A DNA stretch of 64,000 nt from Cynocephalus volans (GCF_027409185.1 NC_084463.1:49966907-50030906); one strand, 5' to 3'. Counted from the first letter of the stretch, positions 35,025-45,117 are shown. Notes: generated by a model not told the origin, from the letters alone. Numbers and translations are program-made.

Positions 35025-35750
35025 ATATAAACATATTTTTTTCTTTTTTAAAATTTCCTTTTCTTTTTTAAATTTTAAAATCATCCTTATTTTTTACTTT
35101 TTTATTTCTTGTGGTTTTTTTCCTTTTTTCCCTATTTATTTATTCTACCCTCCATATACTGGTGCCTTTTGAACCTGAGCAATAGGGCTCTGTGGTGATA
35201 TTTAATGGCATCTGCTCGATCTTGCTATGAACCTAAAACTGCTCTTAAAAAATAAAGTCTGTAAATTTTTTTTCTGGTTTGGGAGCCCCACAGACAGTGC
35301 ATCAGAGAAGGGGAGGCCACAGCAGGGCCTTCCTGGAGGGTCCTGTTGGGGCTAAGGGTGAGGCTGGTGTGTGGTGAGGGTATGGAACTTTCATAGCTAG
35401 AACTGTCCATTGACTGGAGCACAGCAGGAAGCTTCTAGAAAGAATCCTGGAACCCTCCTGTTAGCCTCACCCTCTGACCCTTCTTAAGGGACAGCTCATG
35501 GTGACCAGAGAGCCCCCACCATCCCAGCCCCCAGCCACAGGCTTCCCACTGGGCATGAGCCACTCCACTCCCCATGGCTATCCTGTGGTCTTTGCATGAG
35601 ATGCAAGTGGACACCTGCCATGAGCTGGGCCACAAGCCCTTGGGCCTGATAGATAATGTCATTGCCCAGATCAGAGGGTGGTCACAGAACATCATAATCT
35701 AATGAACACACTTGTCTGGTGCCTGGCACATGGTGGGTCCCTGTGTTCAC
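35025..35750. other. Unassigned sequence
   Basis: T-rich at 35,025-35,150, GC-richer afterwards. Chance minus-strand frames at 35,225-35,695 show no domain. Nothing recognised. Confidence 0.4.
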
Positions 35751-35755
35751 TATCT

Positions 35756-36135
35756 GTGGTGGGCTGAATTTTGTCCCCTCCAAATTCATATGTTGAAGTC
35801 CTAACACCCAGGACCTCAGAATGTGACTGTATTTGGAGAAAGGGCCTTTAAAGAGGTGATTAAGATAAAAGGAGGTCATATGGGTGGGTCTTAATCCCAT
35901 AGGACTGACGTCCTATAAGGAGATTAGGACATAGACAAGCACAGAGGAATCACCATGTGAGGACACAGGGAGAAGACACTGTCTACAAGCCACGGAGAGA
36001 GGTCTTAGGAAACACCAACCCTGCCTACACTTGGATCTCAGACTTCCAGCTTCCAGGACTGAGAGACAATGAGTTTCTGTTGTTTAAGCCATCCAGTCTG
36101 CAGTATTTTCTTATGGCAACATGAGCAAATGAATG
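35756..36135 (+). mobile_element. MaLR LTR (MLT1-like)
   Basis: Starts GGTGGGCTGAATTTTGTCCC and contains ATTCATATGTTGAAGTCCTA and CTCAGACTTCCAGCTTCCAG. It ends with TTGTTTAAGCCATCCAGTCT and a TTATGGCAACATGAGCAAA terminus, all standard MLT1 blocks in order. Confidence 0.88.
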
Positions 36136-37780
36136 TACGGTCATTACAATTAAAATTAGCATGTAGTATTTCTTTCTTTTCCTCCCAGGTTTTGGATTTC
36201 AGGAAAAAAGAGCATTTCTTGACTGTTGCTCTGGTGGATGAAGCTGGGAAGGGTGAGAAGGCTACAGAACTATTGTTTGTGGCGTTTATCGTGTGTGGAG
36301 AAAGCCAGATGAATACAGTGGGGGCTGAAAAGAACAGAGGTGGGAGACAAAAAGATGGATTAGTCTGGCACTGGGGCCACAATCTTATTGGATCCTGGGG
36401 CCCCTGCTTTGTGAGATATCCTAGTAATAAACATGCCATATGCTTGAAACCAGATTGAATTGTCATTTCTGTTGCTTGTAACCAAGAGTTCTAAGAAACA
36501 GAACACAACCTTTAATGTAATAGACAGTGGCTGGATCAGTTTATTCTAATAACAACTGCAGAAGATAAAGGACTTTAAATGAATGCATTCTAATTCTAGC
36601 ACACATGGTGAGTCCCAGTGGCCAGTGCCCAGTGTTGTCCCATCAGAGGAAGGGCAGCAGCTGTGCTAGGGGTCCACTCTGACCTCAGGTACATCTGTGC
36701 CTATTGGGCAAATATAAAAACAAAATCTCTCCCCAACCCAGAAAACCCCTCCACAGAGGGAGAAGAGAAAGAAAACCATTTTATTTTTGAGTAAGCATTA
36801 AACCAAAACATCATGCACATCACAGGCAACTCACTAAGAGACTGAAAAGATGAACAGCAACCTCACCCTTTCATCAAGTTGAGTGGATACCACCCATTCA
36901 GTACTTCAGGGAGGTTTTGCAATTCAGAGCCAGGTGACATCTGAAGTGAGGCCCATCTCCTTCCAGGCAGCTGGAAGATGGAGTGTTGTCATCACCTCTC
37001 GTAGAGTGACTGAGATGCAAAGGATTACTCAGAGCTCACGTATGCAGAGCACTGAGAGGCCTCAAGTGTCTGTCTGCAGGGAGAACTCCTTCAAGAGAGA
37101 AGGGGCCCAGGCACAGCACTGGGTCAGGTTTTCTCTCAGCTTTTATTGTACAGGCAAGAAAGTTACAGAAGAAACACAGGGGGTTAATCATTCATAGTGA
37201 AAACAAACAAACTGGCTACATGACAATCTTCATTAAAGCAGGTGTAACTTAAAATAGTTCAAGCAATTTACCATCAGAAGGAGTAATAGAACTAAGCTAT
37301 GTGACATACAAAAACAATGAAATAATCACTATAGCAGTGCTTAGCTCCCTAAGAAACTCAAGGAAACAGCTGAGGGTAAGATGTGGAACATCCCCCAACC
37401 AGTAACTAGCAGAAGAGCCTTGAAGGTTTTAGTTCACATACTTTCCCATTATTTAGGTTTAGCTGCACCAAGGGCAACTGCCCCCAGAGCAATCACTTTT
37501 GCTGTGTTTCAATTCTCTTATCTACATTAAAGACTTCAGTCCTGTGAAAGTTTTTCTGGTTTTTCCCAATCTTAGCATTTCCATGTGTTTTTCTAAAGAG
37601 TTGGGCTATGACTTAAACTACAGGACTTTAGTCCTGCTAAACTAAGGACTTTGGTCCTACTACGCTATAGGCTATGGCCCTGTGAAATACATGTGTTTAT
37701 TAATGTCAGTGTCCTCCACAAGGTGCTGTCTTCCTCGATGGTTATGAAGGAGATCAGAGTGTGCCATCCCAACATATGCT
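36136..37780. other. Unassigned, partly LTR/ERV-like sequence
   Basis: 36,136-37,130 is without recognised features. 37,140-37,760 has a TTTTATTGTACAGGCAAGAA start (an inverted polyadenylation-like signal) and short inverted motifs GGACTTTAGTCC / GGACTTTGGTCC at 37,620-37,660. It is possibly an LTR on the minus strand, not proven. Confidence 0.35.
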
Positions 37781-37789
37781 ATGAGTACA

Positions 37790-38226
37790 CAGGCACGGGG
37801 ATTATTTTGAGCTGAAGACAATTGAAGAAACCTTCTTGGAGCTTCCTTTAACTAAAAGCAGAAACTTTGAGAAATGAGGACTGCCGGAAATCTCCTCTCT
37901 AGGGGAGTTTTTATGGCCACGCAGAAGATGGAAATTCTGCACCAAGAAGAGTCTGCACAAATAATCCTTACTAAACATCCCTTGTCTCCTATGCATGCCC
38001 TAGTCACCTTCCCATAATTCATCACCTGTTAAAAATGGTATCTGAGTGCCTGAGCCTAACAGCATCATTGGTTTTTAATTTTTCTCTGAAGCCTCCGTGC
38101 ATGTAAAATTAAAAACTTAAGATGAAAAGTGCATGCTTTTTCTCCTGTTAATCTGGCTTTTGTCAATTTACTTTGTAGGCCCCAGTTACAAACCTAAGAA
38201 GGTAGAGGTTTTTTTCCTTCTCTACA
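37790..38226 (+). mobile_element. LTR-like element (GGATTATTTTgAGCTGA family)
   Basis: Begins GGGATTATTTTGAGCTGAAG and ends TTTCTCCTGTTAATCTGGCT ... TAGAGGTTTTTTTCCTTCTC. Same family as the copies ending at 35,024 and 49,234. Confidence 0.65.
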
Positions 38227-38349
38227 ATTACATTTCAGAAATAGCTCCAACGTCCTTCAGGATATATTCCTGAGGTGTCACACTGGCAAGAGGTTTGTTT
38301 AGCCATTAACAAGATTTACATACATTTGAATTTGAAAAAGACAGAGAAT

Positions 38350-38436
38350 GGGGCTACTGGTTAGCTCAGTTGGTTAGAGCACTGTGGTACAGTGCCAAGG
38401 TCAAGGGTTTTGATCCCAGTGGCAAAAGAAAAAAAG
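38350..38436 (+). mobile_element. CYN (tRNA-Ile-derived) SINE
   Basis: Reads GGGCTACTGGTTAGCTCAG, TTGGTTAGAGCACTG and GTGCCAAGGTCAAGGGTTTTGATCCC, then an A-rich tail. The A box (TTAGCTCAGTTGG) and B box region are clear. Anticodon arm altered, so not a functional tRNA gene. Confidence 0.92.
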
Positions 38437-39280
38437 AGGACAGAGGATGAAGTTCTGAAAGAAAGGGTTATATTTGCCCTTACAGGGTCTCCGCCTGTTC
38501 CTCGCCCTCCCTCCCCACCCCACCCCCAGCAAAATGTGGATATTCAACAAATACTTGCTAAAATACTGCATCAGCCTAGTATTTCAGTATTAATGTTCTG
38601 TTAGGGACCCCTGGTTATTGGGCTGAGATGCTATCTTTCCTTTATGGTAAAACAATTGGAAACAGCCTTAATATCCTGAAAAGGAAACACTATAAAATCA
38701 TTAAGGAGAATCAGAAAGCTCTTATGTATCCTGGTAAGCTGTTAGGTTTACTAAAAGACAGGTCAGACAACATATATGCACATTTCGGTAAAAAGTCATA
38801 ATTAGATGGTTGTATATGCACCTCTTGAAAAATATACAAGAAACTCCATCTGAAGGGAAAATTAAGGGCTGAGAAACCCCCTCCAATTGAAAAAGATTCA
38901 ATTTTCACTATATAAACTCTTGAAATTCTTAAATCTTATACCATTTCTATAGATTGTCTTTTTAAAAATAAATAAAATTTTGAAGTGAAAATGTCAGCCA
39001 TGTCAATTCGGAAACCAAGTCTAAACAGTTACAAGGCGGCTGTCCCTTCACTGTGACGGTCAGTGGCACTCTTTCAGTGTGATGCTGCTCCCTCCAGCCC
39101 CCATGAAGTTATTAACATTGCAGAGAAGATGAAAGAACCAGGCACTCCTGAAAAATGGTGTGCTCCATGGAACGGAAAGGAAGACGGCCCCCGGAAACAG
39201 GACAGCAGGGTCACGGCATCTGTGTTCAACCCTGACTCCTAGTCAGGAAAGTCCATTGTGTCGGGTAAAGACAAATCCAG
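38437..39280. other. Unassigned sequence
   Basis: AT-rich to 38,990, GC-richer afterwards. No gene or named repeat recognised. Confidence 0.4.
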
Positions 39281-39283
39281 GTT

Positions 39284-39638
39284 GTGACGGACTGAATGTC
39301 TGTGTTCCCCTGAATTCCCTATGTTGAAATCCTAACCCCAAGGTGATGGGGTTAGGAGCTGGGGCTTTGGGAGGTGATTAGATCATGAGGGTGGAGCCCT
39401 CATGAGTGGGATTAGTGCCCTAATGAAAGGGACCCTAGAAAGGGTCCTCACCCCTTCCACCATGTGAGGACACATGAAGAAGCTGCCATCTGTGAACCAG
39501 GAAATGACCTTGAGAAACTAAATCTGCTGGCACCCCATCTATGACTTCCAGCCTTCAGAACTGTGAGAAATAAATTTGTACTGTTTAAAAGCCACCCAGG
39601 CTATGGTATTTTGTTATAGCAACCTAAACAGAGTAAGA
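39284..39638 (+). mobile_element. MaLR LTR (MLT1/MST-like)
   Basis: Starts TGTGACGGACTGAATGTCTG and contains TTTGGGAGGTGATTAGATCA. It ends AGCCACCCAGGCTATGGTAT, TTTGTTATAGCAACCTAAAC, AGAGTAAGAC. Complete length. Confidence 0.88.
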
Positions 39639-39639
39639 C

Positions 39640-40050
39640 GACATAAGACAGATTAACAGGAGAAAAGCATACATATTGCATTTTTATATGTACCAGGGCA
39701 CCTTCACAGGAAAATGAAGACCCCCAAAGTGGTTCGGCCTACGTGTTTACATACCAGGTTGAGCAGAGTAGTGACTTGTAAAAAAGTAACTAAATTATAT
39801 GAGGCTAAAGGAAGATACAAGTTATTTTAACAAGGTGTGTATTTTTCTCAGCCTCAAGTCCCCATCTCTGGTGATAAGACTCTTTCTTGTCTCCTGGTAT
39901 AGCAGGGGCATGTTTCCCATGGGAGTCAAGTCCCCTGCTTTCAGGAAGAAAACAGAAGTGCCTTTTTAAGTGCCTTTAGCTCAAGGTAATCCACATGCCC
40001 ACCTGGCATATTTGGGGTGGCGTATTCTTTCCTCTGATGCCCAGCCCTCT
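39640..40050 (-). mobile_element. LTR of the recurrent local family
   Basis: ACATAAGACAGATTAACAGG, AGAAAAGCATACATATTGC, CATCTCTGGTGATAAGACTC and CTGGCATATTTGGGGTGGCG occur in the same order as in the copies at 30,045 and 33,340. Its start abuts the MaLR LTR to the left. Confidence 0.6.
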
Positions 40051-41855
40051 TTTCCTTCCATTGTTTATTTTCAGGGTTTCCGCTGCATTCTGCTGGTAAA
40101 CGCTCCACTCTGAGGCTGTCTCTGTAGCATTCAGGGGCTCACAGAATTCAGTAAAAGGGGAACAAATGTCTACACTTCAGCTTACTATTCCCACATGAGT
40201 AGGACCGGCAGGACAGCAACAAAGGCCCCAGTCCAAATTGTAATAGTTTCATAGTTTTATAAAAATGATTCAAATTTTACAGGTGGGACTAAATTGGTTC
40301 TCATGACAAACACTTGTAAACAATTAACTTAAAAATATTCAAGCAATTGTTTCCTACCACAGAGGGCAGCGTTACTTGTTCTGTATTTAGAAGCTATTTC
40401 CTGAGTGACCCCAGTTATATCACTAGGGGGAGAACCCGAGCCTCTCCTGTCTCAGTGCCCTCTCCTCTTCCAGCTTTTCTCAAGTCATCTTCTCTCTGCA
40501 CCACCAAGTTGGTGGCATGGCATCTGGAGAGTGAGAGGGCATCCCAATGGGGCCCAGTTGGTGCATCCCTGTCCTTGGCCACCCTGCCCAGTTCTCAGCA
40601 CGACTCTCCAGCTTTGGGTCCACATGGTTTTGAGTCAAGGATTCACATGGGACCTGACATGCATGTTGCCTGCAAACCCCTGGATGCAAAACCCTTGCTG
40701 GGCTTTATCAGTCCTGCTGCGCTTCCTGGACAGGTCCATGTCTTTCTGCTCAGAATTAACACTGCCTAGTGCAGAGCTGTTCCCCTTCCGCACACACAGT
40801 CCTGGGATGTAACACAAATGTGTGTGTTGGAAAGGCTTCCTTGAGTACTATATTATTAGTCTGCTTCTGTTTATAACAGTCTCTGCGTACTGTTTTCTGG
40901 ACAGTCCTTCAAGGATTTGTCATCAGCTTACTTACGTACATTCTAAAAGTGGAGATTTTCAATTGTGTGCGTACTCATTTAGTTGCTATAGCGTTTGAAT
41001 TGAGTCGGCAGGATATAGGCCGGGCTCAGAGGCTTCCAAATCCCACTATTGCATTCTGAGAGCCTCTTACTCACACCCCTTGCTATTCATAAGAGCACTT
41101 TTTACTATCATTGCTTCTACATGCAATACAAGCCTCCTTCACTCAACTGTAAGCCCCTGGAAAACCGAGTGGCCAGTGACAGTAGGGAATGGATTTTACT
41201 GTGTTCTCAGCACCAGACAGTGCCTGGCTTCCATTAATTTAAGCCTTTAGTGAAGAATTGTAATTTGTACCAAAGAAAGAAAATTCTTACGTCCGTATCC
41301 TTACAGCCACTCAAGTTATCCCGACCTAAACTCCACTACTGGGTTCCTGGCTAACCACCCTGGTGACAGGATTTCTCCTCAAATTGATTCCTCGCCCCTC
41401 GTCCCCAGATTATCAGTCTACAGGTCTGGGAGGCCTGTTTCAACGTGCCGGCATGTGAGCCATCCATGGCAGACACTGCTCAGGAAGTTAACTACCGGGG
41501 TAGAGCACCTCCTTCCACTTAGGCTGTTAACATGTGACTCTGGACTTCTGGCCTAACTGGAGATGGCCTGAGAACACACACGCCTCTAGCCAGCCCAACA
41601 GCAGATAGACCAAGCTAACAATGCGCCCCACTCACTGGCACTAAGCCGAGTTAGCGCGCCTAACTAGGCTGCCGTCTGAACAGATGCTCCAGTTAGTGCG
41701 GACAACTAGCAGGGCTCGTAACCTAATTGGCATCAGGCAGAGTTACCGCAAACACCTCACTAGGTTTATTACCTAATTGATAAGCGAACAGAGGGGACAG
41801 AACCGGCACCGACAGCCGGAAGATGACCCCTTGACACCCAGAAACCCGCCATGTT
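40051..41855. other. Unique sequence 3' of the H3 gene
   Basis: No repeats or genes recognised with confidence. Open frames at 40,347-40,812 on both strands show no domain. It borders the 3' processing signals of the minus-strand H3 gene. Confidence 0.45.
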
Positions 41856-41860
41856 ACAGC

Positions 41861-41870
41861 CACTTTCTGT
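41861..41870 (-). promoter_or_regulatory. Histone downstream element (HDE), U7 snRNA site
   Basis: On the minus strand ACAGAAAGTG lies about 11 nt beyond the stem-loop, the usual spacing for the purine-rich element that pairs with U7 snRNA during histone pre-mRNA cleavage. Short motif, so supported mainly by position. Confidence 0.7.
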
Positions 41871-41881
41871 CCCAAACGCGT

Positions 41882-41897
41882 GGCTCTGAAAAGAGCC
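41882..41897 (-). terminator. Histone mRNA 3' stem-loop
   Basis: The minus strand reads GGCTCTTTTCAGAGCC, a perfect 6-bp stem with a four-base TTTC loop, identical to the core consensus of replication-dependent histone mRNAs (bound by SLBP). It starts 39 nt after the H3 stop codon. Its presence shows that the adjacent H3 gene is not a processed copy of a polyadenylated mRNA such as H3.3. Confidence 0.97.
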
Positions 41898-41936
41898 TTT
41901 GGAGTGACAGGACCTCAGGGCGATCGCCCGTGGAGC

Positions 41937-42350
41937 CTATAAACGCGTTCCGCAGAGGCGGCGCGCCAGGTGTATGTCTCTGAGCAGGAAGGTGCCACGC
42001 TTGACGTGGATGGCGCACAGGTTCGTGTCCTCAAACAGCCCCACCAAGTAGGATTTGCAGGCCTCCTGGAGCGCCATCACGGCCGACATCTGAAAGCGCA
42101 GGTCTGTTTTGAAATCCTGCGCGACCTCTCGCATCAGCCGCCGGAACGACGGTTTGCGGACCAACAGGTCGCTGGATTTCTGGTAGCGGAGGATCTCGCA
42201 CAGCACCACCGTGCCGGGCCGATAGCGGTACGGCTTCATCACGCCGCCGGTGGCCGGGGCGCTCTGGCAGGCTCCCTTCGCGGCCAGCTGCTTCCGCGGC
42301 GCCTTGCCGCCGCCGGTCGAATTCCACGCCGTCTCCTTGGTGTGATCCAT
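41937..42350 (-). CDS. H3-4: Divergent histone H3, probable H3-4 (testis H3, H3t) orthologue
   Basis: Single-exon, uninterrupted frame of 137 codons. The ATG at 42,350 aligns with the normal H3 start; canonical H3 is 136 codons and the extra one is a third Gly in the GGC run before Lys14. The core is plainly H3: [40 protein letters not shown]. Met71 and Ser98 match H3t, and the same-strand TRIM17 relic 17 kb away fits the human order TRIM17-H3-4. H3 packages DNA in nucleosomes, and H3t serves testis chromatin. Odd points in standard numbering: R2H, R8W, K9N, R26C, K27Q, K36M, R49C, L65P, P66S, V117G, M120L, P121L and R131C. Several Arg losses look like CpG decay. K4, K14, K18, K23, K56, K79 and Cys110 remain. 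Promoter and 3' signals are intact, so it may be transcribed in S phase. Alternatives: a relaxed or recently dead gene whose frame survives by chance. Confidence 0.85.
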   Translation of the reverse strand: MDHTKETAWNSTGGGKAPRKQLAAKGACQSAPATGGVMKPYRYRPGTVVLCEILRYQKSSDLLVRKPSFRRLMREVAQDFKTDLRFQMSAVMALQEACKSYLVGLFEDTNLCAIHVKRGTFLLRDIHLARRLCGTRL

Positions 42351-42404
42351 GACCAAGACGGGACCACCGCTGCCTCAGCTTCGACTGGCACGGAGCAGCT
42401 CAGC

Positions 42405-42486
42405 GCTCTCGCTTTTATAGAGCCCGCAGCGCTCCCATTGGTTGGCCGCCGGGTGGCGCGACCGCAGGCTGTGCTCTGATTGGCTC
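42405..42486 (-). promoter_or_regulatory. H3 gene promoter: TATA box and two CCAAT boxes
   Basis: On the minus strand, a TATA box CTATAAAAGC at 42,420-42,411 lies about 60 nt before the ATG. Upstream are CCAACCAAT at 42,445-42,437 and GCCAATC at 42,484-42,478. This is the standard compact promoter of a replication-dependent histone gene (NF-Y sites plus TATA). A further AATATAAAGG at about 42,511-42,520 could act as a second TATA or be chance. Confidence 0.85.
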
Positions 42487-42489
42487 TTG

Positions 42490-42870
42490 AGGCGCTCTTG
42501 CTGGGCGGCCTGCCCTTTATATTCTCGCCTCTCAGTCCTGGCCACGACAGCTGGCACCTGCGTGTTGGGGGTTGTTCCGGGTAAGCCAGAGCACTGGGCG
42601 TCATCACTCGCTTGCAGGCTCCGTCATTTAGTCTCAGAGCTCCCCTTTCTCTCCCTCCTCTCCATGGCTGGAGCCCGTGAAGAACCCTCCAGAAGCTAGC
42701 ACAACACATTCTACCTTTGCGCACTGACAATGGTGAATTTTCCCCAGCACTGAGATCCTGAAAAACAGCCACAGTTAAAAGAAACCCCCAAACCCTTAAG
42801 ACCTGCAAAGAACCCCCTTCCCATATGGTCCAAAGGAGGCTCATTATGCTGAAGGAGTTAAAAACATGCC
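42490..42870. other. GC-rich flank upstream of the H3 promoter
   Basis: No gene recognised. A chance frame of 85 codons on the plus strand (42,442-42,699) starts inside the H3 promoter and has no histone or other similarity. Confidence 0.45.
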
Positions 42871-42875
42871 TTTCT

Positions 42876-42979
42876 GGGGTCCACGGTTTAACTCTGTTGG
42901 TTAGGACCTGCTGCTGGTAACACCAAGTTCTGTGGGTTATGATCCCCATACCGGCCAGTTGCCAAATAAGTAAATAGAA
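42876..42979 (+). mobile_element. CYN (tRNA-Ile-derived) SINE
   Basis: GGTCCACGGTTTAACTCTGTTG, TTAGGACCTGCTGCTGG, TAACACCAAGTTCTG and ATGATCCCCATACCGGCCAG, with a tail AAATAAGTAAATAGAAAA. Diverged A box, clear 3' half. Confidence 0.88.
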
Positions 42980-43480
42980 AATATGCCTTCCTGTCATATT
43001 GACTATTTTGAGGTAGAGACACTTGAGCGTACACACGTCAGCACACGCACACCCAAAACAGCAGGTGCATAAACAACGCTTTGACTTTTGTGCTGTTTCT
43101 TAAAAGCAGAAGATGAAAGATGCTCTCCCTGTATTGGCAGGAAAGTTACATCGTTACCAGCAAGGACAGGAAGTTGCAGCCCAGGGAAATCTGTGCAAAT
43201 CTCGTTAAACTAACCCTTAGTGACTAGGAAGACCTCGTCACTTTTACACACTTGCTCTTCTTTGTTCAACCTAGTTTATGAGTACTTAGATCTAGTCACT
43301 TCTCACCCAGTTAACCACCCTAGCCCAAGCCTCTTTGCCTTATCAAATTCCACAACTTACTATTGTTTGTCCACCTGCTCCTTTGGGCCTTCATTTCCTT
43401 ATAAAGGCTCCTGTGCCACGTAAAATTCGTGAGTAACCGGCCTTCTTTCCGGGCAGGGAGTGCTTGTCAAATTGGTATTG
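42980..43480. other. Unassigned sequence between two histone-type promoters
   Basis: A TATA-like TTCCTTATAAAGGC at 43,395-43,410 is visible, but no coding sequence follows in either direction. It may be the second TATA box of a once bidirectional promoter. Confidence 0.35.
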
Positions 43481-43484
43481 GCAT

Positions 43485-43625
43485 TCTGATTGGCTGACAT
43501 CCCACAGGCGTTTTATCCAATTAGAGAGCCAAACTGGCATCAGCTAATTTAAATGTGTGATTTCATCCAATCAGATGCTAGCCTTATCTAAGTCCTCATT
43601 TGAATATGAGCCATATAAATAGGGC
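43485..43625 (+). promoter_or_regulatory. Orphan histone-type (H2A/H2B-like) promoter
   Basis: Within 140 bp are CTGATTGGCTGAC (inverted CCAAT, 43,485), ATCCAATTAG (43,515), ATCCAATCAG (43,565), CTCATTTGAATATGAG (43,595) and CATATAAATAGGG (43,611). H2B promoters carry CTCATTTGCATA just before the TATA box; here one base of that octamer differs. No H2A or H2B coding sequence follows. The sequence runs into a MaLR LTR fragment at 43,740. Confidence 0.45.
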
Positions 43626-43739
43626 CATTTGTGCTAATAGCTTTTTCAAGTTAATTGCTATCTTCACCTACAATATGCTTATGCACCCGGGAAATGTGAC
43701 TGTGAGTGTGGGTTGCTGTGCTTTCCCGGTAGTCCCCTT

Positions 43740-43965
43740 CAGCAAGGCACACAAGTCCTTTCACACTTGGAATCTCTCTGACTTCTGCTGCTGCGTCTTT
43801 CTTACTCCATCTGGAGAAAGTCCTTTGCTTTTCAGGTTCCTGTAATTAGATTGGGAAATCCAGGCTACTCTCTGTATGTTAAGGTCTGTAACCTTGATGA
43901 CATCTGCAAAGTCCCATTTGCTGTGTGACGTATTTACAAGTCCCAGAGACTAGAACATAGACATG
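43740..43965 (-). mobile_element. MaLR LTR fragment (MLT1-like)
   Basis: TTTCACACTTGGAATCTCTC, TGACTTCTGCTGCTGCG and TAACCTTGATGACATCTGCA are inverted MLT1 mid- to end-blocks. The first third of the LTR is missing. Confidence 0.65.
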
Positions 43966-44695
43966 TGGCAGGGGTTGGTGACATATTTAGCTGTCATTAC
44001 TGGAATTACTGGGGATAGATAATAAAAACAAAGCTCGTACCTTCACAGGCAGGTTTATACGTGTTGATAGGATTTACGTCCTCGCCATGAGCACACACAC
44101 ACGGCTCAACAAAAAGGGATGTAACTTCGCTGGAAGCGTTTTCAAGAACAATGTCACGATGAAATGGGGTGTGAGGGAGAACTCAATGCAGAAGTCCACG
44201 GTGCTATTTTGTCTGAGTTTCTCAAGGGCAGGGATGTTTCCTGTCCCCTCAGAGTGTGGTTGAATGAATGACTATGGAGCTATCAGAGACATAACAGATA
44301 TTAGGGTTCTGTGTGGATACAGCACGCCTTCTACAGCAGAACATGTCTGCTCTCAGTGAAAAGAAATGAAGACAATAATGAAATCACAGCCTCCTAGCGT
44401 GTATGTGAAACAGTCGAGGGAACTTCAAAAAGTTCATGGAAAGATTTATATTATCTTTCAATACGCATCTTTGAAGTACTCTCACGTGCATAGCCATGAC
44501 TTTAACTATGACCATATGACAGGGTCATGCCAAATAAGAAGGTGACCTCAAAGTCTTTGCAAACTGACTAAAAAGAACAAAAATAAAGTGCTAAATGAGT
44601 TATTTTTCTTTAAAATATATGGAAAATTTCAAATATATAGAAAGATAGACAAAATGATGAAACAAACCAGCAAGTGTCAGCCTGAGACCAATCTT
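43966..44695. other. Unassigned sequence
   Basis: No gene, RNA or confidently named repeat. AACTTCAAAAAGTTCATGGAAAG near 44,422 is an L1- or satellite-like phrase too short to assign. Confidence 0.4.
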
Positions 44696-44701
44696 GACTG
44701 G

Positions 44702-44804
44702 TTTATTTATTTATTTGGGGCACTGGCCAGCGAGGAGATCTGAACCCATGACCTTGGTGTTGTTAGCTCCACACTCTGACCAACTGAGCTAACTGGCCAG
44801 TCCT
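44702..44804 (-). mobile_element. CYN (tRNA-Ile-derived) SINE, well preserved
   Basis: The reverse complement reads GGCCAGTTAGCTCAGTTGG, TCAGAGTGTGGAGCTAACAA, CACCAAGGTCATGGGTTCAG and ATCTCC, then an AAATAAATAAATAAA tail. This is nearly the whole tRNA-Ile-like head. Confidence 0.95.
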
Positions 44805-45117
44805 TCACTCATTGCTACCTCTACCCTCCTCTCAATTATTTTGGAAAAAAATTCAAAAATTGGGTTATTTCACATGTAAATATTTCTCTGAGTTCTCAGG
44901 CCATCCAAGTCCACTGAAAGAATGTAGTTCAATATTTCAGAGGTATAATTAATGACATTCATCAACAAATGACAGATCCCATCTTCTAGGTGTGCATCAG
45001 AAACAGTCTTTCTCCAAGAGTATACCACACAGAGTTTATGGTCATGTGAGTTTTCAAAATGGCAATAGCAGAGCAATTTTATGAGACCATTATCAGGAGC
45101 AAAGTGTTTTCTCAGAG

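Noticed and set aside
42351..42356. N-terminal extension of the H3 frame by two codons
   Set aside because: The extension begins with TTG. The ATG at 42,350 aligns exactly with the normal H3 start, so that one was used.
43600..43845. 81-codon plus-strand frame following the orphan histone-type promoter
   Set aside because: It is not histone-like. Its second half is an inverted MaLR LTR fragment, so it is a chance frame.
44702..44804. Possible functional tRNA-Ile gene
   Set aside because: The head is tRNA-Ile-like, but the acceptor and anticodon arms do not pair properly, and it carries a SINE tail. It is one of about ten dispersed copies.
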